DNA of 64,000 bases from Pandoraea captiosa (GTDB lineage Bacteria; Pseudomonadota; Gammaproteobacteria; Burkholderiales; Burkholderiaceae). The stretch is taken from the NCBI RefSeq assembly GCF_902459775.1, contig NZ_CABPSQ010000015.1, positions 52,570-116,569 on the forward strand, read 5' to 3'. The notes beneath the pieces were generated by a model. It did no database searches and had not been told where the DNA came from. It was given only the letters and a program-made list of their open reading frames with translations. Of this stretch, positions 54,485 to 62,974 are shown piece by piece (position 1 is the first letter of the stretch; the number at the start of each line of letters is the position of its first letter). The position numbers and the translations under genes are program-made.

Positions 54485-55375
54485 ATGCGTGCGCGCGATA
54501 TGACCGAAACTGCCCACGCTACCGGGGCCGCCGTGGCTGCCGATGTGCCCCCCGAGCAGACGCTGCAAGTGGGCGATGTCTCGCTGGCCTATCGGCTGCT
54601 GGGACGCGGTACTCGTCCGCTCGTCTGCATTCACGGCGTGGGGTCTTACCAGGAAGCCTGGGACGACGTGGCCGGCTTGCTGGCGGACGATTTTCGTATC
54701 CTCACCTTCGACCTGCGCGGTCACGGCCGCTCGTCGCGCGTGAAGGGACGCTACGAGATCGACGATTTCGTCGCCGACGCGCTGGCGCTGGCCGATCACG
54801 TGGGGTTTGCGACGTTCGACCTGGCCGGCTTTTCGCTCGGCGGCCTGATCGCCCAGCGACTTGCGCTGTCGCATCCGACGCGTTTGCGCCGTCTCGCGCT
54901 GCTCGCCACGGTGTCGGGGCGCACCAAAGACGAGCGTGAGCGCGTGCTGGCACGACTCGCGGCGCTGCAAAGCGGCGAGCGCGGCGCGCACTACGACGCC
55001 TCGCTCTCGCGCTGGCTCACCGAAGACTTTCAGGCAAGGTATCCCGAGCGTATCGCCTACCTGCGCGAGCGCAACGCGCAGAACGATCCCGATTGCTATG
55101 CGTCGGCATACCGGGTGTTGGCGGAGACCGACTTCGGCGGCTTCATCGATCAGATCCGCGTGCCGACGCTCATCGTGACCGGCGAAGACGATCAGGGCTC
55201 CAACCCGCGCATGGCGCGCTTTATGCATGAGTGCATCGTCGGCTCGCAACTGGCCATTCTGCCGGGCATGCGGCATTCGATTCTGGTCGAAGCAGCCGGG
55301 CAGGTCGCCGGGTTGCTGCGCGATTTCCTCGCCGACGATGTTGCCGACCCGCAACGGGCAGGGAGTGCCGCATGA
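54485..55375 (+). CDS. alpha/beta hydrolase
   Basis: A 296-residue hydrolase: oxyanion segment CIHGVGSYQEAWDD, nucleophile Ser in AGFSLGGLIAQ (about Ser 118), Asp in TGEDDQGSN and His in GMRHSILVEA. It resembles enol-lactone or ester hydrolases in aromatic and oxygenase pathways (3-oxoadipate enol-lactonase group), which often sit with carboxymuconolactone decarboxylases, as one does at 58989. Its stop overlaps the next start (ATGA). A second ATG at 54500 could be the real start. Confidence 0.85.
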   Translation: MRARDMTETAHATGAAVAADVPPEQTLQVGDVSLAYRLLGRGTRPLVCIHGVGSYQEAWDDVAGLLADDFRILTFDLRGHGRSSRVKGRYEIDDFVADALALADHVGFATFDLAGFSLGGLIAQRLALSHPTRLRRLALLATVSGRTKDERERVLARLAALQSGERGAHYDASLSRWLTEDFQARYPERIAYLRERNAQNDPDCYASAYRVLAETDFGGFIDQIRVPTLIVTGEDDQGSNPRMARFMHECIVGSQLAILPGMRHSILVEAAGQVAGLLRDFLADDVADPQRAGSAA

Positions 55376-55749
55376 TCGTCGAAGAGCGCATCTACCGTAT
55401 TCGCAACGGTTGCATGAGTCAGTACCTGAATCTTGTCCGTACCGAGGGGATCGCGATTCAGCAACCCATTCTCGGGCATCTGGTCGGGTATTTCACGACC
55501 GAGATCGGCGTGCTGAGTCAGGTCACGCATCTCTGGGCGTACCCGAGTCTGGACGAGCGTGCGCGTCGCCGCGCCCGACTCGCGCAGGACAAGCGCTGGC
55601 AGGCGTTCATTCCGCGTCTGTCCGAATTGATCGAAACGGCGGAGAACCGCATTCTGGTGCCCACGGACTTTTCCCCGCTGGCGGCGTTCATGCCTCAGAC
55701 CGCCAGGGACCTGACTTCTACGGAAATTGAGGAGGTTGGCCATGACTGA
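55372..55749 (+). CDS. NIPSNAP family protein
   Basis: A 125-residue ferredoxin-like alpha/beta barrel protein (MIVEERIYRI, YLNLVRTEGIAIQQP, LGHLVGYFTTEIG, VTHLWAYPSLDERARRR), a NIPSNAP/DABB-type dimer common beside oxygenases. A specific role is unknown. Starts inside the hydrolase stop and ends 8 bp into the ATPase gene, so all three are translationally coupled, linking the oxygenase genes to the transporter in one operon. Confidence 0.85.
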   Translation: MIVEERIYRIRNGCMSQYLNLVRTEGIAIQQPILGHLVGYFTTEIGVLSQVTHLWAYPSLDERARRRARLAQDKRWQAFIPRLSELIETAENRILVPTDFSPLAAFMPQTARDLTSTEIEEVGHD

Positions 55750-56791
55750 CCGACTAAGAATCGAGAACCTGTACAAGGTTTTCGCGGACAAGCCGGCGCG
55801 CGCGCTGTCCATGTTGCGCGAGGGCAAACGCAAGTCCGACGTGCTCGAAACGCTCGGTCAGGTCGTGGGCCTGGACGACGTCTCGTTCACGGTGCCGTCC
55901 GGTGCGATCTACATGATCATGGGCTTGTCCGGCTCCGGAAAATCGACGCTTGCACGCTGCATCAACCGGCTGAACGAGCCGTCTGCGGGGCGCATTCTGC
56001 TCGACGGCGAGGATATCTGCGCGCTCGACGAACGCGGCCTGCGCGAGGTGCGCCGCAATCGCATCTCGATGGTGTTCCAGCACTTCGCGTTGCTGCCGAA
56101 TCGACGTGTCATCGAGAACGTGGAGTTCGGGCTGAAACTGCGGGGCATGCCCGCGAGCGAGCGGCGTCGTCGCGCAGAGGAAGTGCTGAGTGTGGTCGGG
56201 CTGGCGCGCTGGGCGTATCACATGCCTCACGAACTGAGCGGCGGCATGCGTCAGCGTGTCGGACTGGCACGCGCGCTCGCGACCGAGGCGGACGTACTCA
56301 TCATGGACGAAGCCTTCAGCGCCCTCGATCCGCTCATCCGCACGGAAATGCAGGACGAGTTGCTGCGCCTGCAACACACGCTCAACAAGACGATCCTGTT
56401 CATCACGCACGACTTTCAGGAGGCGCTCAAGCTCGGCACGCGTATCGCGATCATGTCCGAGGGGCGTCTGGTGCGCGAGGGCACGCCCCAGCAGATCGTG
56501 CTGGAGCCGGGCAGCGAGTACGTGGCGGCTTTCACGCGCGACGTCGACCGGGCCCGGTTGTTCGACGCGCGCTCGGTGATGGCCCCTGTGCCTGCCGTGC
56601 TGGCACAACAGGACCATCGCTTGCCGTGCGTGCCGGCGGATATGCGTCTGGTCGATGTTGCGGCGCGTTTTAACGCCGACGAGCCGATGGGCGTGACCGA
56701 TGAAAACGGCAAGCTGATCGGCGTGCTGGATGTGAGGCAGTTGCTTGCCCGAATTGGCGCTACAGCGAGCGCAGGAGACCATCATGCTTAA
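55742..56791 (+). CDS. quaternary amine ABC transporter ATPase, ProV type
   Basis: A 349-residue ATP-binding subunit of glycine betaine/proline-betaine importers. The ProV-specific N-terminus (IENLYKVFADKPARALSML) precedes Walker A GLSGSGKST (about residue 62), signature LSGGMRQRVGLARALA and Walker B VLIMDEAFSALDP. One short CBS-like region (about 285-340) follows. The overlaps with NIPSNAP (8 bp) and the permease (8 bp) show tight coupling. Confidence 0.92.
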   Translation: MTDRLRIENLYKVFADKPARALSMLREGKRKSDVLETLGQVVGLDDVSFTVPSGAIYMIMGLSGSGKSTLARCINRLNEPSAGRILLDGEDICALDERGLREVRRNRISMVFQHFALLPNRRVIENVEFGLKLRGMPASERRRRAEEVLSVVGLARWAYHMPHELSGGMRQRVGLARALATEADVLIMDEAFSALDPLIRTEMQDELLRLQHTLNKTILFITHDFQEALKLGTRIAIMSEGRLVREGTPQQIVLEPGSEYVAAFTRDVDRARLFDARSVMAPVPAVLAQQDHRLPCVPADMRLVDVAARFNADEPMGVTDENGKLIGVLDVRQLLARIGATASAGDHHA

Positions 56792-57737
56792 TGCAGACCA
56801 ACTTGCCGTCTTCCCCTTCGACCAGTGGATTCAGGAGGGCGTGCAGTGGATGGCGCTCCATATGCGTCCGCTGTTCCTGCTCATCAAATGGCCGGTCGAA
56901 CGCCTGCTTACCTTCAACGACAGCGTGTTTCATGCGGCACCGTTTCCGGTGATGGTGGTGATTGCGTTCGTGCTGTGCTGGCGTCTGGCAAGTCTTGGCG
57001 TGGCGGCCTTCAGTGCCGTGGTGTTCGTGGCCATCGCGATGCTCGGGGTGTGGAACGAAGCGATGACGACGCTCTCGCTCATCACGACGGCGATTCTGTT
57101 CTGTGCGCTCGTCGGCATTCCGATCGGCATCTGGAGCGCGCGCAGCGAACGGGTATGGCTTGTGGTGCGCCCGGTGCTCGACATCATGCAGACGACGCCC
57201 ACGTTCGTGTATCTGGTGCCCGTGGTCATGCTCTTCGGTGTGGGCAACGTGCCGGGCGAAGTGGCGGTCGTGACTGCGGCCATGCCGCCGCTCATTCGCT
57301 TCACCCATCTGGGCATTCGCATGGTGGAGCACGAAATCGTGGAAGCCGGACTGGCGTTCGGTGCCGACAAGCGCCAGTTGCTGTGGGAGGTGCAGTTGCC
57401 GCTGGCCGTGCCGACGATTCTCGGTGGACTGAACCAGACCGTGCTTACGGCGATGGTGATGTCGGTCGTGGTCGCCATGATCGGTGCGGAAGGTCTCGGA
57501 CTCGTGGTGTTGCAGGGACTGGGGCGGCTCGACGTCGGGCGCGCCGCCGTCGGCGGTATCGCCATCGTTTTGCTGGCCATGATGCTCGACCGGTTCACAC
57601 AAAAGCTGGCGCGCACCCGACCGCGCGATCAGCAGACGTTTCGTGCGGTCATCTCGCGCCTGTTTCGCGGGGAGCGTCAGGTAGCGGGCGACGTGCCCCC
57701 GACGGCGCGTGCGGCGGATGCACGCGAAGCGCTGTGA
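56784..57737 (+). CDS. quaternary amine ABC transporter permease, ProW type
   Basis: A 317-residue permease with about six membrane segments and the ATPase-contact loop AGLAFGADKRQLLWEVQLPLAVPTILGGLNQ, as in ProW/OpuAB. Its amphipathic N-terminus (WMALHMRPLFLLIKWPVERLL) is the usual regulatory stretch. AGGAG precedes MLNADQL. It overlaps the ATPase gene by 8 bp. Confidence 0.92.
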   Translation: MLNADQLAVFPFDQWIQEGVQWMALHMRPLFLLIKWPVERLLTFNDSVFHAAPFPVMVVIAFVLCWRLASLGVAAFSAVVFVAIAMLGVWNEAMTTLSLITTAILFCALVGIPIGIWSARSERVWLVVRPVLDIMQTTPTFVYLVPVVMLFGVGNVPGEVAVVTAAMPPLIRFTHLGIRMVEHEIVEAGLAFGADKRQLLWEVQLPLAVPTILGGLNQTVLTAMVMSVVVAMIGAEGLGLVVLQGLGRLDVGRAAVGGIAIVLLAMMLDRFTQKLARTRPRDQQTFRAVISRLFRGERQVAGDVPPTARAADAREAL

Positions 57738-57837
57738 TCGGATGTGACCCGTGCGTATGCGTTTCGGTATCTCTGATTAGCCGTTCTGTTTTCGGTAGCA
57801 ACAAATTTTCGTGGCGCCGAAATTTCGTAGCGCCGGG

Positions 57838-57869
57838 CGCGACGACCCTGTCGCGTCACGGCACCCGTG
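57838..57869. other. hairpins between permease and binding-protein genes
   Basis: Within the 214-bp gap there are two perfect small stems, CGCGAC/GTCGCG (57838-57855) and CACGG/CCGTG (57857-57869), next to CGAAATTTCG. Such structures between transporter genes often adjust message stability so that the binding protein is made in excess. No T-run, so not a simple terminator. Confidence 0.45.
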
Positions 57870-57951
57870 CCTGCAGGCGCCGACGGGCTCTGCGCCTGTG
57901 GGCCGATCACTCGACGATCGCAAAAGATCGAACAAGTCTTGGAGAGCAGCA

Positions 57952-58974
57952 ATGAAAGGATTCGCAAAGGCGGTTGCCTCGTTCACGCTTTCGCTGGTGG
58001 CGGCGGGTGCGTTGCACGCGCAAACGCTGCCGGGCACGGGAAAGACGATTCATTACGCGCAGAGCGACAGCTTCGGCGGCAATTACGTCGTCGCACAGAT
58101 CGTCTCGAAAGCGTTCAAGGGGCTGGGCTATGACGTCAAGCTCAGCACGATGAACACCACGCTGTTCTTCCAGGCGGTCGCGCAGGGCGACATCGACCTT
58201 GCCACGGACGTGAATTTTCCACAGCGCGAACCGGGCTTTCGTGCCGTGGCGGCGCAGGCAATGGTGGTCGGCGCCGGACTGATTGCGGGGGACGGGATCA
58301 ACGGCTATCTCATCGACAAGAAGACGGCGCAGCAGTACCACATCACCAGCCTCGAACAGATGAAGGATCCGAAGATTGCCGGACTCTTCGGCAAGGACGG
58401 CAAGGCGGAACTGATCAGTTGCGATCCGGGCTGGAGCTGCGGCGACGTCGTCGATTATCAGCTCGACAAATTCGGGTTGAAGCCGACGATCAAGGCCGTG
58501 CGCGGCAAGTACGAAGCGCTCATGGTCGAGGCAGTCACGAAGGTGCGGCAGGGCAAGCCGGCGTTCTTCTACGCATGGAGCCCGTCGTGGGTGACGAACG
58601 CGCTGGTGCCGGGCGTGGACGTGGTGTGGCTGCCCACGCCGGCGGACGCGTTGCCGCCCAACGTCCCGAACAAGGGTTCCGCACTCGTGAACAATGTCGA
58701 GGGATGCGCGGGCGGCGCGAATCCGTGCCGCATGGCCATGGCGTCGTGGAACTGGGGTTCGGTGGCGAACAAGCAGTTCATCGCCGCGAACCCGGCCGTC
58801 AAGGCGCTGATCGAGCAGATCCGCTTCCCGGGCAAGACGTGGTCGCAGTGGGAAGCCATCATTAGCAAGGAAGGGGGCTCGCCCGCGCTGATCACCCGAC
58901 TCTCGGACGAGTGGATTGCCGCGAACAAGGCCCAGATGGATCAGTGGGTCGCCACGGCGGCCAAGGCACGCTGA
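57952..58974 (+). CDS. glycine betaine/quaternary amine-binding protein, ProX type
   Basis: A 340-residue periplasmic protein with a signal peptide (ending LHAQ, about residue 23) and an OpuAC-like domain. Tryptophans that can form an aromatic cage for a trimethylammonium group are conserved (CDPGWSCGDVVD, FYAWSPSWVTN, MASWNWGSV). The ligand is therefore likely a quaternary amine. It completes the ProVW system 214 bp downstream and suggests the oxygenase pathway acts on such a compound. Confidence 0.9.
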   Translation: MKGFAKAVASFTLSLVAAGALHAQTLPGTGKTIHYAQSDSFGGNYVVAQIVSKAFKGLGYDVKLSTMNTTLFFQAVAQGDIDLATDVNFPQREPGFRAVAAQAMVVGAGLIAGDGINGYLIDKKTAQQYHITSLEQMKDPKIAGLFGKDGKAELISCDPGWSCGDVVDYQLDKFGLKPTIKAVRGKYEALMVEAVTKVRQGKPAFFYAWSPSWVTNALVPGVDVVWLPTPADALPPNVPNKGSALVNNVEGCAGGANPCRMAMASWNWGSVANKQFIAANPAVKALIEQIRFPGKTWSQWEAIISKEGGSPALITRLSDEWIAANKAQMDQWVATAAKAR

Positions 58975-58988
58975 GCGGAGGGCATCTC

Positions 58989-59363
58989 ATGAACCGGGAA
59001 CTGTTCGACAAGGGGCTGAAGACGCGCCGCGAAGTGCTGGGCAGCGAGTACGTCGACAAGTCGATCGCATCGGCGGACGCCTTCAATCGTCCGATGCAGG
59101 AGTTGGTGACCGAGTACTGCTGGGGCGAGATATGGAATCGCCCGGGGCTGGATCGTCGCACGCGCAGCCTGCTGAATCTGGGCATGCTCACGGTGATGAA
59201 TCGGCCGCACGAGCTGAGACTGCACGTGCGCGGGGCGCTGACCAATGGGGTAACGAAGGAGGAAATCGCGGAGGTTTTCCTGCAGGCGGCGATCTACGCC
59301 GGTGTGCCGGCGGCCATCGATAGCTTCCGCGTGGCCCGTGAGGTTTTCGACGCCCAATCGTGA
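58989..59363 (+). CDS. carboxymuconolactone decarboxylase family protein
   Basis: A 124-residue PcaC/AhpD-like alpha-helical protein (NRPMQELVTEYCWGEIWNR, LLNLGMLTVMNRPHELRLHVRGAL, EIAEVFLQAAIYAGVPA). True PcaC decarboxylates gamma-carboxymuconolactone; here no protocatechuate genes are nearby, so the actual reaction is unclear. The start is set by GGAGG a few bases upstream, 14 bp after the ProX-type gene. It closes the cluster. Confidence 0.85.
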   Translation: MNRELFDKGLKTRREVLGSEYVDKSIASADAFNRPMQELVTEYCWGEIWNRPGLDRRTRSLLNLGMLTVMNRPHELRLHVRGALTNGVTKEEIAEVFLQAAIYAGVPAAIDSFRVAREVFDAQS

Positions 59364-59420
59364 TCGGGGCGGCAGCGAACCAAGCGACTGGCGATAGCTG
59401 GGGAATACCTCGCTCGTAGC

Positions 59421-59464
59421 TTGGTGGTCTCTTGGTAGTGGCTCGGCAGTGGTTTGGCAGTGGC
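59421..59464. repeat. four 11-bp tandem repeats
   Basis: TTGGTGGTCTC, TTGGTAGTGGC, TCGGCAGTGGT, TTGGCAGTGGC in the 279-bp gap after the decarboxylase-family gene. The rest of that gap holds no gene or terminator that I can see. Confidence 0.65.
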
Positions 59465-59642
59465 GCCATACGACGCCATTGCCAAGCCGCGTTTTTGGGT
59501 ATCGAGCCGCGTCGAACGCTGGGTGAAGGCTCCTGTCGCCCCTGTCGTGGCGCAAGAACCGAAGAGGCCTGACTGTCTCGCAAAGTGATGTGCGCTATCG
59601 GTGCCAAAGTGGGGACTCCCCTCTCACCGATGGAGACCCATC

Positions 59643-60326
59643 ATGATCAATACGCAAGCAAGTTCGGGTGCCGGCAGCGTGTCGCCGATCGATTCGATCG
59701 AAATTCGGCCACCGGTAGTGGATGGCGACGGAATCGTGGTCATGCGCACGACCCGGCAGGCCCCGATGTCGGATTCGATTGTCGAGAAGCTCGACGACGG
59801 CGCGGGATCGTTTCCCACCGCGATTTCGTCGCGTACGGTGATCCGGCCGCCGGAGGACATGGCCGCAGACTTCGACACCGCCATGCCTTTGCCGACGTCC
59901 TACAGTCTGCCGCTTGACTTGCCCAGTCTGGCAATCGGCTCAGAGCATGCAGTCGCGACGGCACGCAACAGGCCTAATCCGTACCAGAAGGAATTACCTG
60001 CGTGGTGCGATGCGGTCAAGCAGAGCGAGGACGCCGGCAAGCAATTCATCGAGCAGTTTGTCGAGGATAAGATGCCCGAGGCCCGCGTTCAGCTCAGACA
60101 GGCAATCGTGCTTCAGTTCGTGGAGTTGATCAAGCTCGTGCCGTTCAAAGGCGGCGAGCGCACGGCGCTCTGGAAGAGTCTGGTTTCGCTGGACGTCAGT
60201 GTCGACACGTTGGACGCTGCCTGGTCACGCCTGGACATCGAGATGTTCCCGGAGGCGGACCGCGCGGAGATCGGGACGCTCCTGCAGGCGCGCGGGGTGA
60301 CCGGCGCCCGCGCGAGCTCCGTTTGA
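59643..60326 (+). CDS. unrecognised protein, possible paralogue of 38303-38914
   Basis: A 227-residue protein without any motif I know. The N-terminal 110 residues are acidic, Ser/Thr/Pro-rich and probably disordered; the C-terminal 110 are helical (AVKQSEDAGKQFIEQFV, LRQAIVLQFVELIKLVPF). The end (FPEADRAEIGTLLQARGVTG) aligns with that of the 203-residue protein at 38303. It has a GGAG ribosome site and no signal peptide. A disordered N-terminus plus helical C-terminus is seen in secreted effectors and in chaperone clients, but nothing here proves either. Confidence 0.6.
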   Translation: MINTQASSGAGSVSPIDSIEIRPPVVDGDGIVVMRTTRQAPMSDSIVEKLDDGAGSFPTAISSRTVIRPPEDMAADFDTAMPLPTSYSLPLDLPSLAIGSEHAVATARNRPNPYQKELPAWCDAVKQSEDAGKQFIEQFVEDKMPEARVQLRQAIVLQFVELIKLVPFKGGERTALWKSLVSLDVSVDTLDAAWSRLDIEMFPEADRAEIGTLLQARGVTGARASSV

Positions 60327-60436
60327 ATCGTTTCGACGCACCTCGCCCTCAGCCGTGCGAACGGTCGTGGGTGCCGCGATAGGCATGTTGCGATCGGCAG
60401 GCCGCGATTGACGTGCCGAGATTGACATACCGATGT

Positions 60437-60718
60437 TCAGGCTTTGGGCGTATCGACGGTCTTGTCGGCGTCCGATGCCTTCGCCACCGGGCCCGGCAAG
60501 CCGGTGATCTTTGGCACGCACTCGCGATGGAACCACACCAGGTTGACCGGCTCGCCCGCGAGCAAACGCTTGACGGGCGGCACGACCTGTTCGCCGATGA
60601 GCATGCCCAGCAACCCGATGAGCGCGACGGCCGGGGGCGCGGGGGAGCGCACACCAAGACCGCCGTAGATGATGCCGACGAGCACGCCGACGGCAAGCGA
60701 TACGAGATACAGCTTCAT
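60437..60718 (-). CDS. XapX domain protein
   Basis: A 93-residue protein with two membrane segments (about 5-22 and 29-48; MKLYLVSLAVGVLVGIIYG, then PPAVALIGLLGMLIGEQ), matching the XapX/DUF1427 family of unknown function. It is 36 bp downstream of the amidohydrolase in the same direction, and could be a small membrane partner of that pathway. Confidence 0.85.
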   Translation of the reverse strand: MKLYLVSLAVGVLVGIIYGGLGVRSPAPPAVALIGLLGMLIGEQVVPPVKRLLAGEPVNLVWFHRECVPKITGLPGPVAKASDADKTVDTPKA

Positions 60719-60754
60719 GGAAGTCTCCGGTGTTTGCGTCTGCGATCCGTGGGT

Positions 60755-62608
60755 TCAGAACGCCCAGCACGAGCAGCCAAGCGCGCCCCAGAAGCCGCTC
60801 TCGTCGGCCGCCGGCACGCCTGCCGACCACGCCTTCGCATGCGCATGGCCGTGCACGCCGCACGAGGTTGCACATGCGCAGCTCACACTCACGTTGAGCA
60901 CCTGCGGCTGGCGCGGTTGATACCCCACGCCATGGCGTGCAGGTGACCAGTCGGGCATGGCGGGCGGCAGTGCGGGGGCGTGGCTGCCGAAGTCTCCATC
61001 GCCATAGACGACTTTGCCGCCGAGCATCGTGAGCACCGATGTGATGTCCTGAATCTCGTCCTCCGGCACGCTGAAGTAGTCCGCCGACAGCACGGCCAGA
61101 TCGCCGAGTTGCCCGACCTTGATCTGTCCTTTTTTCCCGACTTCGGAGGAGAACCACGTATTGGCTTCCGTCCAGAGGCGCAACGCTTCGTCGCGATCGA
61201 GCAGACTGCCCGGCGCGGCCATGCGCAAGCCGCCCACCGTCTTGCCCGTCACCAACCAGTAGAGCGACACCCACGGATTGTAGGAAGCGACGCGTGTGGC
61301 ATCCGTGCCCGCCCCGACCTTGACGCCGCGCTCCAGCATGCGGCGCACCGGTGGCGTGGCTTCGGCCGCCTTCGCGCCGTAGCGCTCCACGAAATACTCG
61401 CCCTGATAGGCCATGCGATGCTGTACGGCGATGCCGCCGCCCAGCGCTGCAATGCGGTCGATGTTGCGTTCGCTGATCGTCTCGGCGTGATCGAAGAACC
61501 AATTCAGGCCGTCGAAGGGAATGTCCTTCGCGACTTTTTCATAGACGTCGAGCGCGCGGGAGATGGTTTCGTCGTAAGTCGCATGCAGACGCCACGGCCA
61601 GCGGTTCTGTGCGAGCAGTCGCACCACCGGTTCGAGATCGCCTTCCATCGACGGCGGCATCTCGGGACGCTCGACGCGAAAGTCCTCGAAGTCCGCTGCC
61701 GTGTACACGAGCATCTCGCCCGCCCCGTTGTGCCGATAGAGATCGTCTCCCTGACCGGGGCTGACCTGTTTCACCCATTGGCTAAAGTCGGCCAGCTCGG
61801 CCTTGGGTTTCTGCGTGAAAAGGTTGTAAGCGAGGCGCACAGTCAACTGCCCCTCGCGGTGCAGGGCTTCGATGATGTTGTAGTCCTCGGGATAGTTCTG
61901 GAAGCCGCCGCCCGCGTCGATCACACCCGTCACCCCAAGCCGGTTGACTTCGCGCATGAAGTGGCGTGTCGAGTTCTTCTGGTATTCGGGCGGAAGCTTC
62001 GGCCCCTTGGCCAGCGTGGCGTAGAGAATCGTTGCGTTCGGCTTGGCAAGCAGCAGGCCGGTCGGGTTGCCCGACGCGTCGCGCACGATCTCGCCGCCCG
62101 GCGGGTTGGGCGTGTCCTTGGTGTAGCCGACCGTGCGCAATGCTGCGCCGTTCAGAATCGCCCGATCGTACAGGTGGAGGATGAACACCGGTGTGTCGGG
62201 GGAGATGGCGTTCAGTTCGTCGATGGTCGGCAGCCGTTTTTCCGCAAACTGATGTTCGGTGAAGCCACCGACCACGCGCACCCATTGCGGTGCGGGCGTG
62301 CGATCCACCTGTGCCTTGAGCATGCGTAGCGCGTCGGCCAGTGAGCGTACGCCGTCCCAACGTAGCTCCATGTTGTAGTTCAGGCCGCCACGGATGATGT
62401 GCATGTGACTGTCGATCAGCCCGGGGATGACTCGGCGGCCTTTCAAGTCAATGATTTGCGTATGCTTGCCCGCAAGACGCATGACATCGTCGCGTGTGCC
62501 GACGGCGCTGAACGTTCCATCCGTCAGCGCAACGGCATCAGCCTGCGGGTTAGCGCGATCGAGTGTGGTGAACTTGCCATTGACCAGAATGAGGTCGGGT
62601 TTCGACAT
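60755..62608 (-). CDS. YtcJ-type amidohydrolase with Cys/His-rich tail
   Basis: A 617-residue metal-dependent hydrolase of the amidohydrolase 3 group (formamidase/NfdA-like). The first metal site is DSHMHI (about 69-73), with later GVIDAGGG, FDHAETISE and GAGTDATR (catalytic Asp), which shows a likely active TIM barrel. Residues from about 565 form an unusual tail, VSCACATSCGVHGHAHAKAW, and the end ALGCSCWAF, with six or so cysteines and several histidines, which may bind metal. The start MSKPDL is chosen over a repeat-encoded upstream frame. It precedes the XapX gene. Confidence 0.88.
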   Translation of the reverse strand: MSKPDLILVNGKFTTLDRANPQADAVALTDGTFSAVGTRDDVMRLAGKHTQIIDLKGRRVIPGLIDSHMHIIRGGLNYNMELRWDGVRSLADALRMLKAQVDRTPAPQWVRVVGGFTEHQFAEKRLPTIDELNAISPDTPVFILHLYDRAILNGAALRTVGYTKDTPNPPGGEIVRDASGNPTGLLLAKPNATILYATLAKGPKLPPEYQKNSTRHFMREVNRLGVTGVIDAGGGFQNYPEDYNIIEALHREGQLTVRLAYNLFTQKPKAELADFSQWVKQVSPGQGDDLYRHNGAGEMLVYTAADFEDFRVERPEMPPSMEGDLEPVVRLLAQNRWPWRLHATYDETISRALDVYEKVAKDIPFDGLNWFFDHAETISERNIDRIAALGGGIAVQHRMAYQGEYFVERYGAKAAEATPPVRRMLERGVKVGAGTDATRVASYNPWVSLYWLVTGKTVGGLRMAAPGSLLDRDEALRLWTEANTWFSSEVGKKGQIKVGQLGDLAVLSADYFSVPEDEIQDITSVLTMLGGKVVYGDGDFGSHAPALPPAMPDWSPARHGVGYQPRQPQVLNVSVSCACATSCGVHGHAHAKAWSAGVPAADESGFWGALGCSCWAF

Positions 62609-62974
62609 GAGAGGCTCCGGAGGAAGGCGGGCGGGGCGGCAGTGAAGATCGATTGGGGCGCGAGCGGGCGTGCCTGACTGCGACCGATGGCAACCGGCCC
62701 ATAGTGACTGACCCATCGCGACTGACCCATCCCGACTGACCCATCCCGACTGCCCCATAACGACCGACAGCAATGCATGAGCGTATGTCGTCCGCCGCTT
62801 GCCCACTATCGTCTTTTCGTATTAGCGTCGCCGTCCCTTGACTGGCCGGGTTCGAGGCATGCGATGTCCTTCATCTGCGGGAAGATTTGCCCGAACGGAC
62901 GTTCCTTTTCGTGATGTTGAACGTCACATGACTGACGTATACTCAGGTTCACCGAACCCTTACATCGCCCTTGC
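62609..62974. other. gap with 14-bp repeats and a promoter
   Basis: The 366-bp gap between the divergent amidohydrolase and response-regulator genes contains no gene. Four 14-bp units lie at 62704-62759 (GTGACTGACCCATC, GCGACTGACCCATC, CCGACTGACCCATC, CCGACTGCCCCATA). A weak promoter toward the regulator may be TTGAAC (62917-62922) and TATACT (62938-62943), with a short 15-bp spacer. Confidence 0.5.

Noticed and set aside
53243-55354. 703-residue minus frame opposite the monooxygenase and hydrolase
   Set aside because: Antisense to three recognised genes; no family features.
58989-59363. protocatechuate pathway gene pcaC
   Set aside because: No pcaB, pcaD, pcaG or pcaH genes are near; only the broad family can be claimed.
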